From Candidatus Nitrotoga sp. M5 (lineage in GTDB: Bacteria; Pseudomonadota; Gammaproteobacteria; Burkholderiales; Gallionellaceae): a stretch of 64,000 bases of DNA. A program made the position numbers and the translations under genes. Below the pieces are notes generated by a model that did not search any database, was not told the DNA's origin, and worked only from the letters and a program-made list of their open reading frames with translations. Shown piece after piece: positions 1 to 8,030 of the stretch (its first letter is position 1; each line of letters starts with the position of its first letter). The stretch covers positions 62,001 through 126,000 of the forward strand of contig NZ_CAKMNW010000001.1 in assembly GCF_927904885.1 (NCBI RefSeq). The letters run 5' to 3'.

Positions 1-2
1 TT

Positions 3-2480
3 CAGGCTTGCAACGGTAGCAACTCCCACGAGATATGGTCTGATCTGCAATCAAAACCAGACTTAATCCCATCATTCGTACAAGTTTCACCAAAATCCAC
101 CCTCATTTCGCTGGCGTTTTCCTCCAATGATAAATATCTAATAGCAGTTGGTGATGATGGCGCAATAATGTGGTCAGAAGGCGACGACAAGAACTGGTCT
201 GCCGTTTCCAGCGGCACAACGAGCGAGCTTAGGCATGTGACCGCCGGGCCCAAGGGAGCACTGGTCGCGGTTGGTAGTAATGGCGCAATCGTGAGATCTG
301 AAATCGGCAACAAGAACTGGTCTTCCATTCCCAGCGGCACAACAAACACACTTTGGCACGTGACTGCCGAGCCCAAGGGAGCGCTGGTCGCAATTGGTAA
401 TCGTGGAACAATTGTGCGGTCGGAAAATGACGGCAAGAACTGGTCTGCCGTTCCCAGCGGTACATCAAGCAACCTTTGGCACGTGACAGCTGAGCCCAAG
501 GGGGCGTTGGTCGCAGTTGGTCATGGTGGAACAATCGTGCGGTCAGAAGACGGTGGTAAGTTTTGGTCTAACGCTCCCAGCGGCACAACGAGCGAGCTTT
601 GGTATGTAACTGCCGAGCCCAAAGGGGCGCTGGTTGCAGTTGGCATTGATGGTGCGATCGTGAGATCGGTAAACGGTGGCAAGAGCTGGTCCGCTGTTTC
701 CAGTGGCACGACAAGCAGGCTTTGGTTCGTGACTGCTAAGCCCAAAGGGGCACTGGTCGCAGTTGGTGACAATGGCGCAATCGTGAGATCGGAAGACGGC
801 GGTGCGACCTGGTCTGTCGTTCCCAGCGGCACAACGAACAGACTTTGGCATGTGACTGCCGAGCCCAGGGGGGCACTTGTCGCAGTTGGAAATGGTGGGG
901 CGATTGCAAGATCGACAGACGGTGGCAAGAACTGGTCTGCTATTGCCAGCGGCACGACGAACGCTCTTTGGCACGTGACTGTCAATTCCAAAGGAACACT
1001 GATTGCAGTTGGTAGTAATGGAGCAATCGTGCAGTCGGAAGACGCCGGCAAGCGCTGGTCTGCCATTGCCAGTAGCACAACAAACGCTCTTAGGCATATG
1101 ACTGTCAAACCCAAGGGGGTGCTGGTCGCAGTTGGTAATGATGGAGCAATTGAACGGTCAGAAGACGGCGGCAAAAACTGGCTTGTCATTCCCAGCGGCA
1201 CTATAAGCGAGCTCAAGCACGTAACTGCCGAGCCCAAAGGAGCGCTGGTTGCATTTGGCAGTGATGGAGACATCGTGAGATCGGAAGACGATGGTAAGAA
1301 CTGGTCTGCCATTCTCAGCGGAACAAATAGCGAGCTTAAGCACGTAACTGCCGAGCCCAAAGGGGCACTGGTCGCAGTTGGCAGTGATGGAGCAATCGTC
1401 AGATCAGAAGATGCCGGCAAAAACTGGTCTGCCGTTTCCAGCGGCACGACGAGCAAACTCTGGCATGTGACTGCCGAGCCCAATGGGGCGCTGATTGCAG
1501 TTGGCAGTAATGGAACAATCGTCAGATCGGAAGACGATGGTAAGAGCTGGTCTGCTGTTCTCAGCGGCACGACGAGCGAGCTTACGCACGTAACTGCCGA
1601 GCACAAGGGAGCAATAGTCGCAGTTGGAAATGGTGGCGCGATTGTAAGATCGACAGACGGCGGTGCCAACTGGTCTGCTGTTCCCAGCGGCACTGAAAGC
1701 GAGCTTTATGGCGTGACTGCCGAGCCCAAAGGGGCGCTGGTCGCAGTTGGCAATGATGGGGCGATTGTAAGATCGACAGACGGCGGTGCCAACTGGTCTA
1801 CCGTTTCCAGCGGCACGGAGAGCAAACTTTATGACGTAACTGCCGAGCCCAAAGGGGCGTTGGTCGCAGTTGGTAATTCTGGGGCGATTGTAAGATCGAT
1901 AGACGGCGGTGCCAACTGGTCGGCCTTTCCCAGCGGCACTGAAAGCGAACTTTATGGCGTGACTACCGAGCCCAAAGGGACGTTGGTCGCAGTTGGTAAT
2001 GGTGGAACCATTTTGCGCGGCGAGGCCTCATATCCAGCCCCTATAATTCGGCGCATCACTCACTCCTACAAGGAAAATGGATTTCCTGTACTAAGTATCA
2101 ACCTGGAGGATCCAGCGAATATATGCCCCTTCGCAAAATGCCTGAGTGCATACGGACGCAGTCTAGCTGACTACCAAAATCACACTGTGGAACCTCACCG
2201 TTTAAAAATCTCGACATCCAGCTCAGTGACGTCTGATAAATTCGAGTTGATGATTAATCCTGTGCAACTCAATGCAAAGAGCCCCGACCCGATCTACGTC
2301 CACTTTGTGCTGGAAGTTCCGGGCCATCGCCTCGTCTATCAAATGGAGAATGGTTCCGACTTCGAAGTACCTAACAATCCATCAATCATAGAAAAAAGGT
2401 GGTTCCAAGGATTAATAGCTGGACTTTTATTTCTAATTTTGCTCGTTGTAACCCTGATAAAAAAACCACGTTACTCTTGA
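3..2480 (+). CDS. Asp-box repeat protein, C-terminally membrane anchored (5' end outside window)
   Basis: The reading frame is open from base 3, so the gene starts before the window and the ATG at 168 is internal. It holds fifteen consecutive 41-residue units (123 bp each, about 168-2012), preceded by a degenerate unit. Each unit has a BNR/Asp-box core (S-x-D-G-G-x-x-W) followed by SGT, HVTAEPKGALVAVG and a D/N-G-A-I-V turn. This pattern resembles Ycf48/HCF136-like and sialidase-type beta-propellers; fifteen or sixteen blades would suggest two propellers in a row (inference). After the repeats come about 130 non-repeat residues and a final hydrophobic segment (GLLFLILLVVTLI) followed by KKPR, which looks like a C-terminal anchor. 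The last three units are the most alike, pointing to recent unit duplication. Ligand and role are unknown. It lies in an island-like region. Confidence 0.85.
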   Translation, partial: QACNGSNSHEIWSDLQSKPDLIPSFVQVSPKSTLISLAFSSNDKYLIAVGDDGAIMWSEGDDKNWSAVSSGTTSELRHVTAGPKGALVAVGSNGAIVRSEIGNKNWSSIPSGTTNTLWHVTAEPKGALVAIGNRGTIVRSENDGKNWSAVPSGTSSNLWHVTAEPKGALVAVGHGGTIVRSEDGGKFWSNAPSGTTSELWYVTAEPKGALVAVGIDGAIVRSVNGGKSWSAVSSGTTSRLWFVTAKPKGALVAVGDNGAIVRSEDGGATWSVVPSGTTNRLWHVTAEPRGALVAVGNGGAIARSTDGGKNWSAIASGTTNALWHVTVNSKGTLIAVGSNGAIVQSEDAGKRWSAIASSTTNALRHMTVKPKGVLVAVGNDGAIERSEDGGKNWLVIPSGTISELKHVTAEPKGALVAFGSDGDIVRSEDDGKNWSAILSGTNSELKHVTAEPKGALVAVGSDGAIVRSEDAGKNWSAVSSGTTSKLWHVTAEPNGALIAVGSNGTIVRSEDDGKSWSAVLSGTTSELTHVTAEHKGAIVAVGNGGAIVRSTDGGANWSAVPSGTESELYGVTAEPKGALVAVGNDGAIVRSTDGGANWSTVSSGTESKLYDVTAEPKGALVAVGNSGAIVRSIDGGANWSAFPSGTESELYGVTTEPKGTLVAVGNGGTILRGEASYPAPIIRRITHSYKENGFPVLSINLEDPANICPFAKCLSAYGRSLADYQNHTVEPHRLKISTSSSVTSDKFELMINPVQLNAKSPDPIYVHFVLEVPGHRLVYQMENGSDFEVPNNPSIIEKRWFQGLIAGLLFLILLVVTLIKKPRYS
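168..2012 (+). repeat. 15 x 123-bp in-frame tandem repeat
   Basis: Fifteen direct repeats of 123 bp encode the 41-residue Asp-box units. Units 13 to 15 differ from one another at only about 5 to 7 of 41 residues, while earlier units are more diverged. The repeats leave long stop-free frames on the other strand, which are not genes. Confidence 0.9.
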
Positions 2481-2673
2481 CCAATGTATCGCAGCCAGCG
2501 CAACTCTGATTGCAGCTAACAAAGCTGGCACTCTTAGTCTGAATGACTTCGTAATCGGGCATGTCCGTTTTATTGCGTTGCCTGTGCTATCGCTACTTCC
2601 GAGCATGTTTAACGCATGGGTTAAGCCGGCGGCGGCCGCTCATTTCAAACGTTATGCATCTATAAGTAGTTAG
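2461..2673 (+). pseudogene. Open fragment running through an attC-like site
   Basis: A stop-free frame follows a TAA at 2458 and ends at a TAG at 2671. It has no usable start codon of its own and overlaps the end of the repeat-protein gene in another frame. The translation looks protein-like (contains LIAANKAGTLSLNDF and IALPVLSLLPSMF) and reads straight through the attC-like site at 2607-2657, as the 3' ends of cassette genes often do. I read it as the tail of an older cassette gene. The product is not recognised. Confidence 0.4.
2607..2657 (+). repeat. attC-like recombination site 1
   Basis: An imperfect palindrome starts with GTTTAAC, which fits the RYYYAAC core, and ends with GTTATGC, close to GTTRRRY. 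The inner arms (GGGTTAAGCCGGC and GGCCGCTCATTTC) pair with a few unpaired bases, as in integron attC sites. It is slightly shorter than typical attC sites and no integron integrase is in the window, so this is a structural inference. Confidence 0.5.
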
Positions 2674-2674
2674 G

Positions 2675-3148
2675 AGAAGAATAGAAGAAAATACATGGAT
2701 TGACTACCTCACAGCAATTGGTGCTGTAGCTACTCCATTGCTCGTAATCGTTTTATCTGCTATCGGATGGCGTTTCAAGTCAAGCATTGAACGAAAGGTT
2801 GATCTCGAAAATAGGCTTCGAGATGACCGAATTGAAATCTACAATCAGATACTCGAACCATTTATCATACTGCTAATGCCTGATGCAGCATAGGCTCAAG
2901 ATAAAAAGAACAAAAACAAAGATAAGAATGAGTTAGCAATAAGCAAGATGCTAACACTGGACTACAGGAAACTTGGATTCAAGTTGTCACTCATGGGATC
3001 TGATTCAGTAGTCAAGTCATACAACAATCTAAAGCAGTATTTCTATAATATGGAAGAAAATAAGTCAGCTAAAAGCGAGAGTTTTCTAAAAGAAATGTTT
3101 GAGCTGCTTGGTACATTTCTCTTAGAAATAAAAAAGAGTTATAGGTAA
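2675..3148 (+). pseudogene. Decayed cassette gene, membrane-anchored hypothetical protein
   Basis: Conceptual translation from about 2690 gives a short N-terminus, a hydrophobic segment (LTAIGAVATPLLVIVLSAIG), then a charged, probably coiled region (RKVDLENRLRDDRIEIYNQ). The frame is interrupted by TAG at 2891-2893 and continues to the stop at 3146 with a basic, lysine-rich half. No ATG is in frame at the beginning, although a purine-rich stretch (AGGAGAAG) lies at 2672-2679. The gene lies between the two attC-like sites, so it looks like the body of one gene cassette. The intact half from ATG 2948 (66 residues) is unlikely to be functional alone. The function of the family is not known to me. 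Confidence 0.6.
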
Positions 3149-3230
3149 TGAAGCCACATCTTTGAACCAATGGGATATGTGTGAGTGGTGGATGTCTGAT
3201 ACCCGTAAAATCAAGAGCGGTAGTTACAAT

Positions 3231-3303
3231 GCATAACAAGTTGCTGCACGCGGAAAAATTACTCGCTCACGTTCACATTTTTCTGCTAAGCACAGCGTTC
3301 TAC
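3231..3303 (+). repeat. attC-like recombination site 2
   Basis: A 73-bp element runs from GCATAAC (fits RYYYAAC) to GTTCTAC (close to GTTRRRY). Between them lie TTGCTGCAC / TAAGCACAGC arms and a GCGGAAAAAT / ATTTTTCTGC inner inverted repeat. Size and layout match an integron attC site better than site 1 does. It separates the decayed cassette gene from the flavodoxin-like gene. Confidence 0.55.
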
Positions 3304-3345
3304 CACTCACAACCACACTGAAACGAACTCGATCCGAGGTACTCC

Positions 3346-4068
3346 ATGACTGATTTCACCGACCTTCGTGCACTTTTTATTAACTCCTCACTAAAGAGGC
3401 AGGCAGACGACAGCCATACGAGGTTACTCCTCAATGCATCCGCCGAAATCATGAGAAAGAATGGCGTCTCGGTGGAGAACCTGCATTTGGCCGCGCACAA
3501 TGTTCCGCCGGGCGTCTATCCTGACATGACCGAGCACGGATGGGATATAGACGAGTGGCCCGCAATGTGGGAGGGAGTCAAAGCGGCCGATATTCTCATC
3601 GTGGGGACTCCCCTTTGGCTGGGGGAGGAAAGCTCGATATGCCGCATACTGATCGAACGACTCTACGCCATGTCTGGGCTGATCAACGACAAGGGGCAAT
3701 CGATTTATTATGGCAAAGTCGGAGGCTGCGTCATCACCGGAAACGAAGATGGAATCAAGCACACGGCGATGACCATTGGGTTTGCACTTAACCATTTAGG
3801 GTACACGATACCACCTCAAGCCGATTGTGGATGGATAGGCGAGGCTGGCCCTGGCCCTTCTTATGGTGACGAAACTGCAGATGGCCGACGCGTCGGCTTC
3901 GACAATGAGTTCACGCAACGTAACACGACGATCATGACGTGGAATTGCATGCACCTCGCACGAATGTTGAAGGAGGCTGGTGGAATCCCGAATGAAGGAA
4001 ATGACCGCGAAGCGTGGAAAGCCGGGGAGCGATTCGGCTTCGAAAATCCGGGGGTGAATACTGTATAA
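3346..4068 (+). CDS. Flavodoxin-fold NAD(P)H-dependent oxidoreductase
   Basis: 240 residues resembling the NADPH-dependent FMN reductase / flavodoxin family. The N-terminus (LRALFINSSLKRQ) looks like the phosphate-binding first strand and loop for FMN. It is followed by ADILIVGTPLWLGEESSICR, the flavin-binding loop of this family, and GKVGGCVITGNEDGIKH for the third flavin contact. It would carry FMN and reduce small molecules such as quinones; the substrate cannot be told. It starts 43 bp after attC-like site 2 and lies between that site and an integrase remnant, so it is probably part of the island. It appears intact. Confidence 0.8.
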   Translation: MTDFTDLRALFINSSLKRQADDSHTRLLLNASAEIMRKNGVSVENLHLAAHNVPPGVYPDMTEHGWDIDEWPAMWEGVKAADILIVGTPLWLGEESSICRILIERLYAMSGLINDKGQSIYYGKVGGCVITGNEDGIKHTAMTIGFALNHLGYTIPPQADCGWIGEAGPGPSYGDETADGRRVGFDNEFTQRNTTIMTWNCMHLARMLKEAGGIPNEGNDREAWKAGERFGFENPGVNTV

Positions 4069-4076
4069 ATGGATGA

Positions 4077-4382
4077 TATGGCCAAGAACTTGCCCTTTAT
4101 GCCGAGAGCTTTGTTGCAAACCTCGATAAACAGAAGCCTGCTCTTGAAGATGAAAAGCTGGAAATAACAGCGCGTCTGAGTGAGATAAATCGCATACTTC
4201 ATTCTGCGGGCATCAGCCATGAGCGCCTTGGCAAATATTCTTCTCTCCTCGTCACTGGCCCAAAGTGTCCCGTCTGTTGGATCAGGCCCGGGCAAAAGAT
4301 TCCTCTCAAAAAGGTTAATTCCGTCACTTATGCTTGTAGGTCGTGCAATGAAAACTTTGTGGCCTTTTCCAGTGCCATCTAG
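4077..4382 (+). pseudogene. 5'-truncated zinc-ribbon protein gene
   Basis: Directly behind the flavodoxin-like gene, after a TGA at 4074, a frame of about 100 codons stays open until TAG at 4380. It has no in-frame ATG, GTG or TTG near its start. The translation is clearly protein-like: an acidic helical stretch (LALYAESFVANLDKQKPAL), a SEINRILHSAG segment, and a C-terminal CPVC ... CRSC pair that looks like a zinc ribbon. The N-terminus has been lost by deletion or recombination. Such ribbons occur in DNA- or RNA-binding proteins, but the function is not recognisable. Confidence 0.55.
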
Positions 4383-4520
4383 CTCATCACCCTAAGAGTA
4401 AAACTTGATTGACCATCGCAGCGAATAAGGAAGTATAGCGGTCACCCAGTTAATCATATGATGTGACCAAATTGTGACCATACATAGCCAAAAACAGACC
4501 ATATAGGACTAAACGAGCTT

Positions 4521-4561
4521 TTGAAAAAGAAACAGCCAATCCCTATTAAGGGATTGGCTGT
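4521..4561 (-). terminator. Rho-independent terminator-like hairpin
   Basis: A nearly perfect stem (ACAGCCAATCCCT / AGGGATTGGCTGT) with a small loop is followed on the minus strand by TTTCTTTTTC. It points away from ssrA into the island and probably ended transcription from the integrase side. Confidence 0.6.
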
Positions 4562-4604
4562 AATGGTCTCCGGTGATTTCTGAAGACCTTTACAGGAATC
4601 GCCA

Positions 4605-4721
4605 CCACTCACCTCGGCAGGGGTAACGATCATAAACAGGCCGCGCTCATCAAACAGCTTGGAAGGCTTTGCGCCGGGCTTGGCATTGCGGATTGCGGAT
4701 TGCGGTATCAGTTAAAGGCAT
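4605..4721 (-). pseudogene. Tyrosine-recombinase integrase remnant (N-terminus, frameshifted)
   Basis: The minus strand starts MPLTDTAIR and, after a frameshift, continues NAKPGAKPSKLFDERGLFMI then VTPAE. This matches the N-terminal DUF4102 arm-binding region of P4-like integrases. The frameshift comes from a third copy of the heptamer ATTGCGG at 4685-4705, where an intact gene would have two. All downstream catalytic sequence is missing. It lies about 190 bp from the 3' end of ssrA and reads away from it, the standard layout for an integrase of an element inserted into tmRNA. Confidence 0.75.
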
Positions 4722-4870
4722 TTTGGGGTAACTCCTTTCTGAGTTGTAGAGTTATCCCGAAGAGTTACCCCTGTCTAAAACTGGATGTTATTGGACGATG
4801 TCGCCCAATACTGGACGATAGAGGCAAGAAAAAACCCAGCAATAAGCCGCGCTGCCACGGGCTAGAAGGC

Positions 4871-4902
4871 AAAAAAAAGCCAACCGGCTTAGGTTGGCTT
4901 TT
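4871..4902 (-). terminator. Terminator of ssrA
   Basis: On the minus strand the stem AGCCAACC / GGTTGGCT with loop TAAGCC is followed by a run of eight T. It lies just past the tmRNA 3' end. Confidence 0.85.
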
Positions 4903-4909
4903 AAGGTGT

Positions 4910-5278
4910 TGGTGGAGGCGGCGGGAATTGAACCCGCGTCCGCAAGCACTCTACAGGCAGTTCTACATACTTAGTCAAGTTCTTTAATTTTATCCGGTAG
5001 ACGCCAACTGACAGGCTGCTACTGGACGAGTTACCTAAATCTAATGTCATACAAAGTAACCCTGCATGACACGATTCCGTGTTAATGACCTCACTCATCG
5101 CGGCCTTACGACCTTGAGCCCCTCCACGGACAGCAGGGTGTGAGGTTCAACCACTTACGCGGCTAAAGAGTACTTTTCGTCGTTTGCGACTATTGGTTTT
5201 CCAGCTGATTTACGAGGTTGCGGGTCCTCGGTATGCCCTACTCTGCTTTGCAACCCACGTCGAAGCCAAGTCGCCCCC
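4910..5278 (-). ncRNA. ssrA: tmRNA (transfer-messenger RNA)
   Basis: The minus strand begins GGGGGCGACTTGGCTTCGACG and ends with a TTCAATTCC T-loop and CGCCTCC-A-CCA. The 7-bp acceptor stem GGGGGCG/CGCCTCC closes with one G-U pair, which fixes both ends; the length is 369 nt. The tag reading frame lies at 5155-5187: GCA AAC GAC GAA AAG TAC TCT TTA GCC GCG TAA, giving ANDEKYSLAA. tmRNA with SmpB rescues stalled ribosomes and tags the unfinished protein for ClpXP, whose genes lie at 48087-50034. The 3' end is a common integration site for islands, as seems to have happened here. Confidence 0.95.
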
Positions 5279-5293
5279 GGTTTCGATATGACT

Positions 5294-5322
5294 CTGCTAC
5301 AAAACTTTGCAGATTGTAGCAG
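5294..5322 (-). promoter_or_regulatory. Inverted repeat upstream of ssrA
   Basis: Perfect 9-bp arms (CTGCTACAA / TTGTAGCAG) with an 11-bp spacer lie 16 bp before the tmRNA 5' end. On the minus strand the repeat contains TACAAT, a plausible -10 box. It could be the promoter or a structured precursor leader; no clear -35 was found. Confidence 0.35.
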
Positions 5323-5540
5323 TTATGAGTAACAAAGGCAGAAGAAGTTCCATTCCTTCTCAATTCATTCTGCGTTAGTCGAAGGGCTCTTTGTGTGTAG
5401 CTAGTGGTTCGACAACCTTACAACGAACGGCTTAATGAACAGTGTTTGGCTTGCCCCAGTTATCCCTCACCCATTGCTTTCATGCAGTGATACCATGCAA
5501 ATCAATTCGCTGCTCGACTCGTTGGACTACTGCTTTAACA

Positions 5541-7466
5541 ATGATAGATAAAAAACTCGCTTTACTATTTTCGCCAGATGGTGCGCTGGCCGAGCACATT
5601 CCCAATTTTCGCGCGCGTCCACAACAGGTTGAGATGTCGCAAGCTATCGCACAAGCGATTACCGCGAATGGACAGCTGATAGCTGAGGCAGGCACAGGAA
5701 CAGGCAAAACTTTTGCCTATCTCGTCCCTGCTCTGCTCGCAGGCGGCAAGGTAATTATCTCAACCGGCACGAAAAACTTGCAAGATCAATTGTTCCAACG
5801 CGATTTACCCACGGTGCGTGATGCGCTAAAAGTACCGGTTTCGATAGCGTTGCTTAAGGGTCGTTCCAATTATCTGTGCCACTATCACCTCGAACGCACA
5901 CAATCTGATGGCCGCTTTACCACACGCGAGGATGCACGCCATCTAGCCAAAATTGCAAAATACGCAAAAATCACCCAATCCGGCGACAAGAGTGGTGTGA
6001 GCGATGTGCCAGAGAATGCACTTATTTGGATGCAGGTGACGTCAACGCGAGATAACTGCCTGGGACAAGAGTGCCCACATCATAAAGACTGCTTCGTACT
6101 TAAAGCGCGCAAGGAGGCGATGAAGGCCGATGTAGTGGTGGTGAACCATCATTTGTTTTTCGCTGATTTGATGTTGCGCGACGAAGGTCTGGCAGAACTG
6201 CTACCAGCCTGCAATACAGTTATTTTCGACGAAGCACACCAATTGCCAGAGACCGCCAGCCTGTTTTTTGGCGAAAGCATTTCGACTTCACAAATCATAG
6301 AGCTGGCACGAGATGCGCGGTTGGAAGCGGCGATTTCTGCTAACGACTTTGCCGCGCTTCCCACCGCCACAGACTCATTGGACAAAGCCGCGCGTGATTT
6401 GCGCTTGGCGTTCAAACAGAAAGAGGGGCGCATGACTGCCATCGCCATTGAAGATTTACCCGGCTGGGTGGATGCAATGGTCATGCTGAACGATAAGCTC
6501 AAGCAAGTTATCAACCTGTTAGAGAAGCAAGCAGAGCGTAGCGAGGGACTGGAAAGTTGCTGGCAACGGGGACTGGTAATGGCGCAGAAAATTGCACAAT
6601 GGCAAGATAAAGAACAAGTGGACAGGGTGCGCTGGCTGGAAGTATTTCACCAATCCGTGCAACTTAACACCACGCCGTTGTCGATAGCGGAAACATTTTC
6701 CAAGCAAATTAATGGCCACCCACGTGCATGGATATTCACGTCAGCCACGATTTCGGTGAAACAGAATTTTTCTCACTATCAATCAGAAATGGGGTTACTT
6801 GAAGCTCAAACCGCCTGCTGGGACAGTCCTTTCAACTACCCTGAGCAAGCGTTGTTATATGTGCCCCAGAATATGATCGATCCGAATAGCCCTGGCTATA
6901 CCGAAGCAGTGGTGATGGCGGCGCTTCCTTTAATCGAGGCCAGCAAGGGACGTGCATTTTTGCTGTTCACCAGTCTGCGCGCCATGCAACGCGCACATGA
7001 GCTTTTAACGGCTGAGTTCGAACGCAAAAATCTTAACTATCCGTTGATGTTGCAAGGCGAAGGCTCGCGTAATGAATTGTTGAGCCGCTTTCGTGAACAC
7101 GGCAACGCCATACTGTTGGGCAGTCAGTCGTTCTGGGAAGGGGTGGATGTGCGCGGCGAAGCACTTTCGCTAGTGGTCATTGACAAGCTGCCGTTCGCTC
7201 CACCGGATGACCCAGTGCTGGCAGCGCGTCTTGCGCAGATAACCAGCCAGGGACGCAACGCCTTCATGGAGTATCAATTGCCCCGCACGGTAATTAACCT
7301 TAAGCAAGGTGCGGGACGCTTGATACGAGACGAGACCGATCGCGGCGTGCTGATGATCTGTGACACGCGCTTGATAGCAAAATCTTACGGCAAGCGCATA
7401 TGGCAGAGCTTACCGCCATTCAAGCGCACGCGGGATTTAAATGAGGCAGTAGATTTTTTTACTTAA
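5541..7466 (+). CDS. yoaA: ATP-dependent DNA helicase, DinG/YoaA family
   Basis: 641 residues, the size of E. coli YoaA (636) rather than DinG (716). It is an XPD-like superfamily 2 helicase acting 5' to 3', linked to DNA repair. Visible motifs are AEAGTGTGKT (Walker A), FDEAHQLPE (DEAH box) and a four-cysteine iron-sulfur site (NYLC, then C-LGQE-C-PHHKD-C). Motif V/VI-like LLGSQSFWEGVDV and QGAGRLIRD follow near the C-terminus. The frame extends to 5442, but the ATG at 5541 opens the conserved part and the upstream residues look non-coding. It is the first gene outside the tmRNA island. The choice between yoaA and dinG rests on length. Confidence 0.9.
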   Translation: MIDKKLALLFSPDGALAEHIPNFRARPQQVEMSQAIAQAITANGQLIAEAGTGTGKTFAYLVPALLAGGKVIISTGTKNLQDQLFQRDLPTVRDALKVPVSIALLKGRSNYLCHYHLERTQSDGRFTTREDARHLAKIAKYAKITQSGDKSGVSDVPENALIWMQVTSTRDNCLGQECPHHKDCFVLKARKEAMKADVVVVNHHLFFADLMLRDEGLAELLPACNTVIFDEAHQLPETASLFFGESISTSQIIELARDARLEAAISANDFAALPTATDSLDKAARDLRLAFKQKEGRMTAIAIEDLPGWVDAMVMLNDKLKQVINLLEKQAERSEGLESCWQRGLVMAQKIAQWQDKEQVDRVRWLEVFHQSVQLNTTPLSIAETFSKQINGHPRAWIFTSATISVKQNFSHYQSEMGLLEAQTACWDSPFNYPEQALLYVPQNMIDPNSPGYTEAVVMAALPLIEASKGRAFLLFTSLRAMQRAHELLTAEFERKNLNYPLMLQGEGSRNELLSRFREHGNAILLGSQSFWEGVDVRGEALSLVVIDKLPFAPPDDPVLAARLAQITSQGRNAFMEYQLPRTVINLKQGAGRLIRDETDRGVLMICDTRLIAKSYGKRIWQSLPPFKRTRDLNEAVDFFT

Positions 7467-7560
7467 TACAAGTCATAATTTCTACGTATTAGCCCATGTT
7501 ACGCTTGCCTTGTACGGAAATTTTGTCAACAATGACCTCTATTCACAGGAGATTACCTAG

Positions 7561-8022
7561 ATGCTTGATGAAACTATTGCCGATTTCGAACTTGCAGCCA
7601 CTGGCGGTGTAACTTTTAAACTTTCTGCCACACGCGGCAAATCGCTAGTGATTTATTTCTACCCCAAGGACAATACTCCGGGCTGCACTACTGAAAGCCA
7701 ACAATTCCGCGATCTGTATGAAGATTTTAAAAAGGCTGATTGTGAGGTGGTTGGCATTTCACGCGACAACATAGAGTCGCATGAAAAATTCAAAGCTAAA
7801 TTCAATCTGCCATTCGCTCTACTTGCCGATTCAGAAGAAACTGTATGTGAACAATTCGGCGTAATCAAATTGAAAAATCTTTATGGCAAACAAGTACGAG
7901 GCATCGAGCGCAGCACTTTCGTGCTCGACAAAGACAACATACTGCGTAGGGAATGGCGCAGTGTTAAAGTCGACGGCCATGCTCAGGAAGTATTGCAATA
8001 CGTGCAATCTCTATCTACATAA
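7561..8022 (+). CDS. bcp: Thiol peroxidase, Bcp/PrxQ-type peroxiredoxin
   Basis: 153 residues covering one AhpC/TSA thioredoxin-fold domain. It reduces hydrogen peroxide and organic peroxides in the cytoplasm with electrons from thioredoxin. The peroxidatic cysteine is in NTPGCTTESQ. The residue five places later, often the resolving cysteine in E. coli-type Bcp, is not cysteine here, so it may be a 1-Cys enzyme or use another cysteine (for example in KADCEVV). The start ATG follows an AGGAG-type ribosome site. It lies directly upstream of the PhoH gene on the same strand. Confidence 0.9.
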   Translation: MLDETIADFELAATGGVTFKLSATRGKSLVIYFYPKDNTPGCTTESQQFRDLYEDFKKADCEVVGISRDNIESHEKFKAKFNLPFALLADSEETVCEQFGVIKLKNLYGKQVRGIERSTFVLDKDNILRREWRSVKVDGHAQEVLQYVQSLST

Positions 8023-8030
8023 GGAACATT

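Noticed and set aside
521..1693. Long minus-strand open frame (390 codons) and several similar ones opposite the repeat gene
   Set aside because: They exist only because the 123-bp repeat has no stops in those frames; composition and lack of start signals show they are shadows.
168..2012. CRISPR array
   Set aside because: The repeats are contiguous, in frame and coding, with no spacer pattern.
4700..4987. Plus-strand frame across the integrase start and the tmRNA 3' end
   Set aside because: It overlaps the tmRNA gene and its terminator and has no family resemblance.
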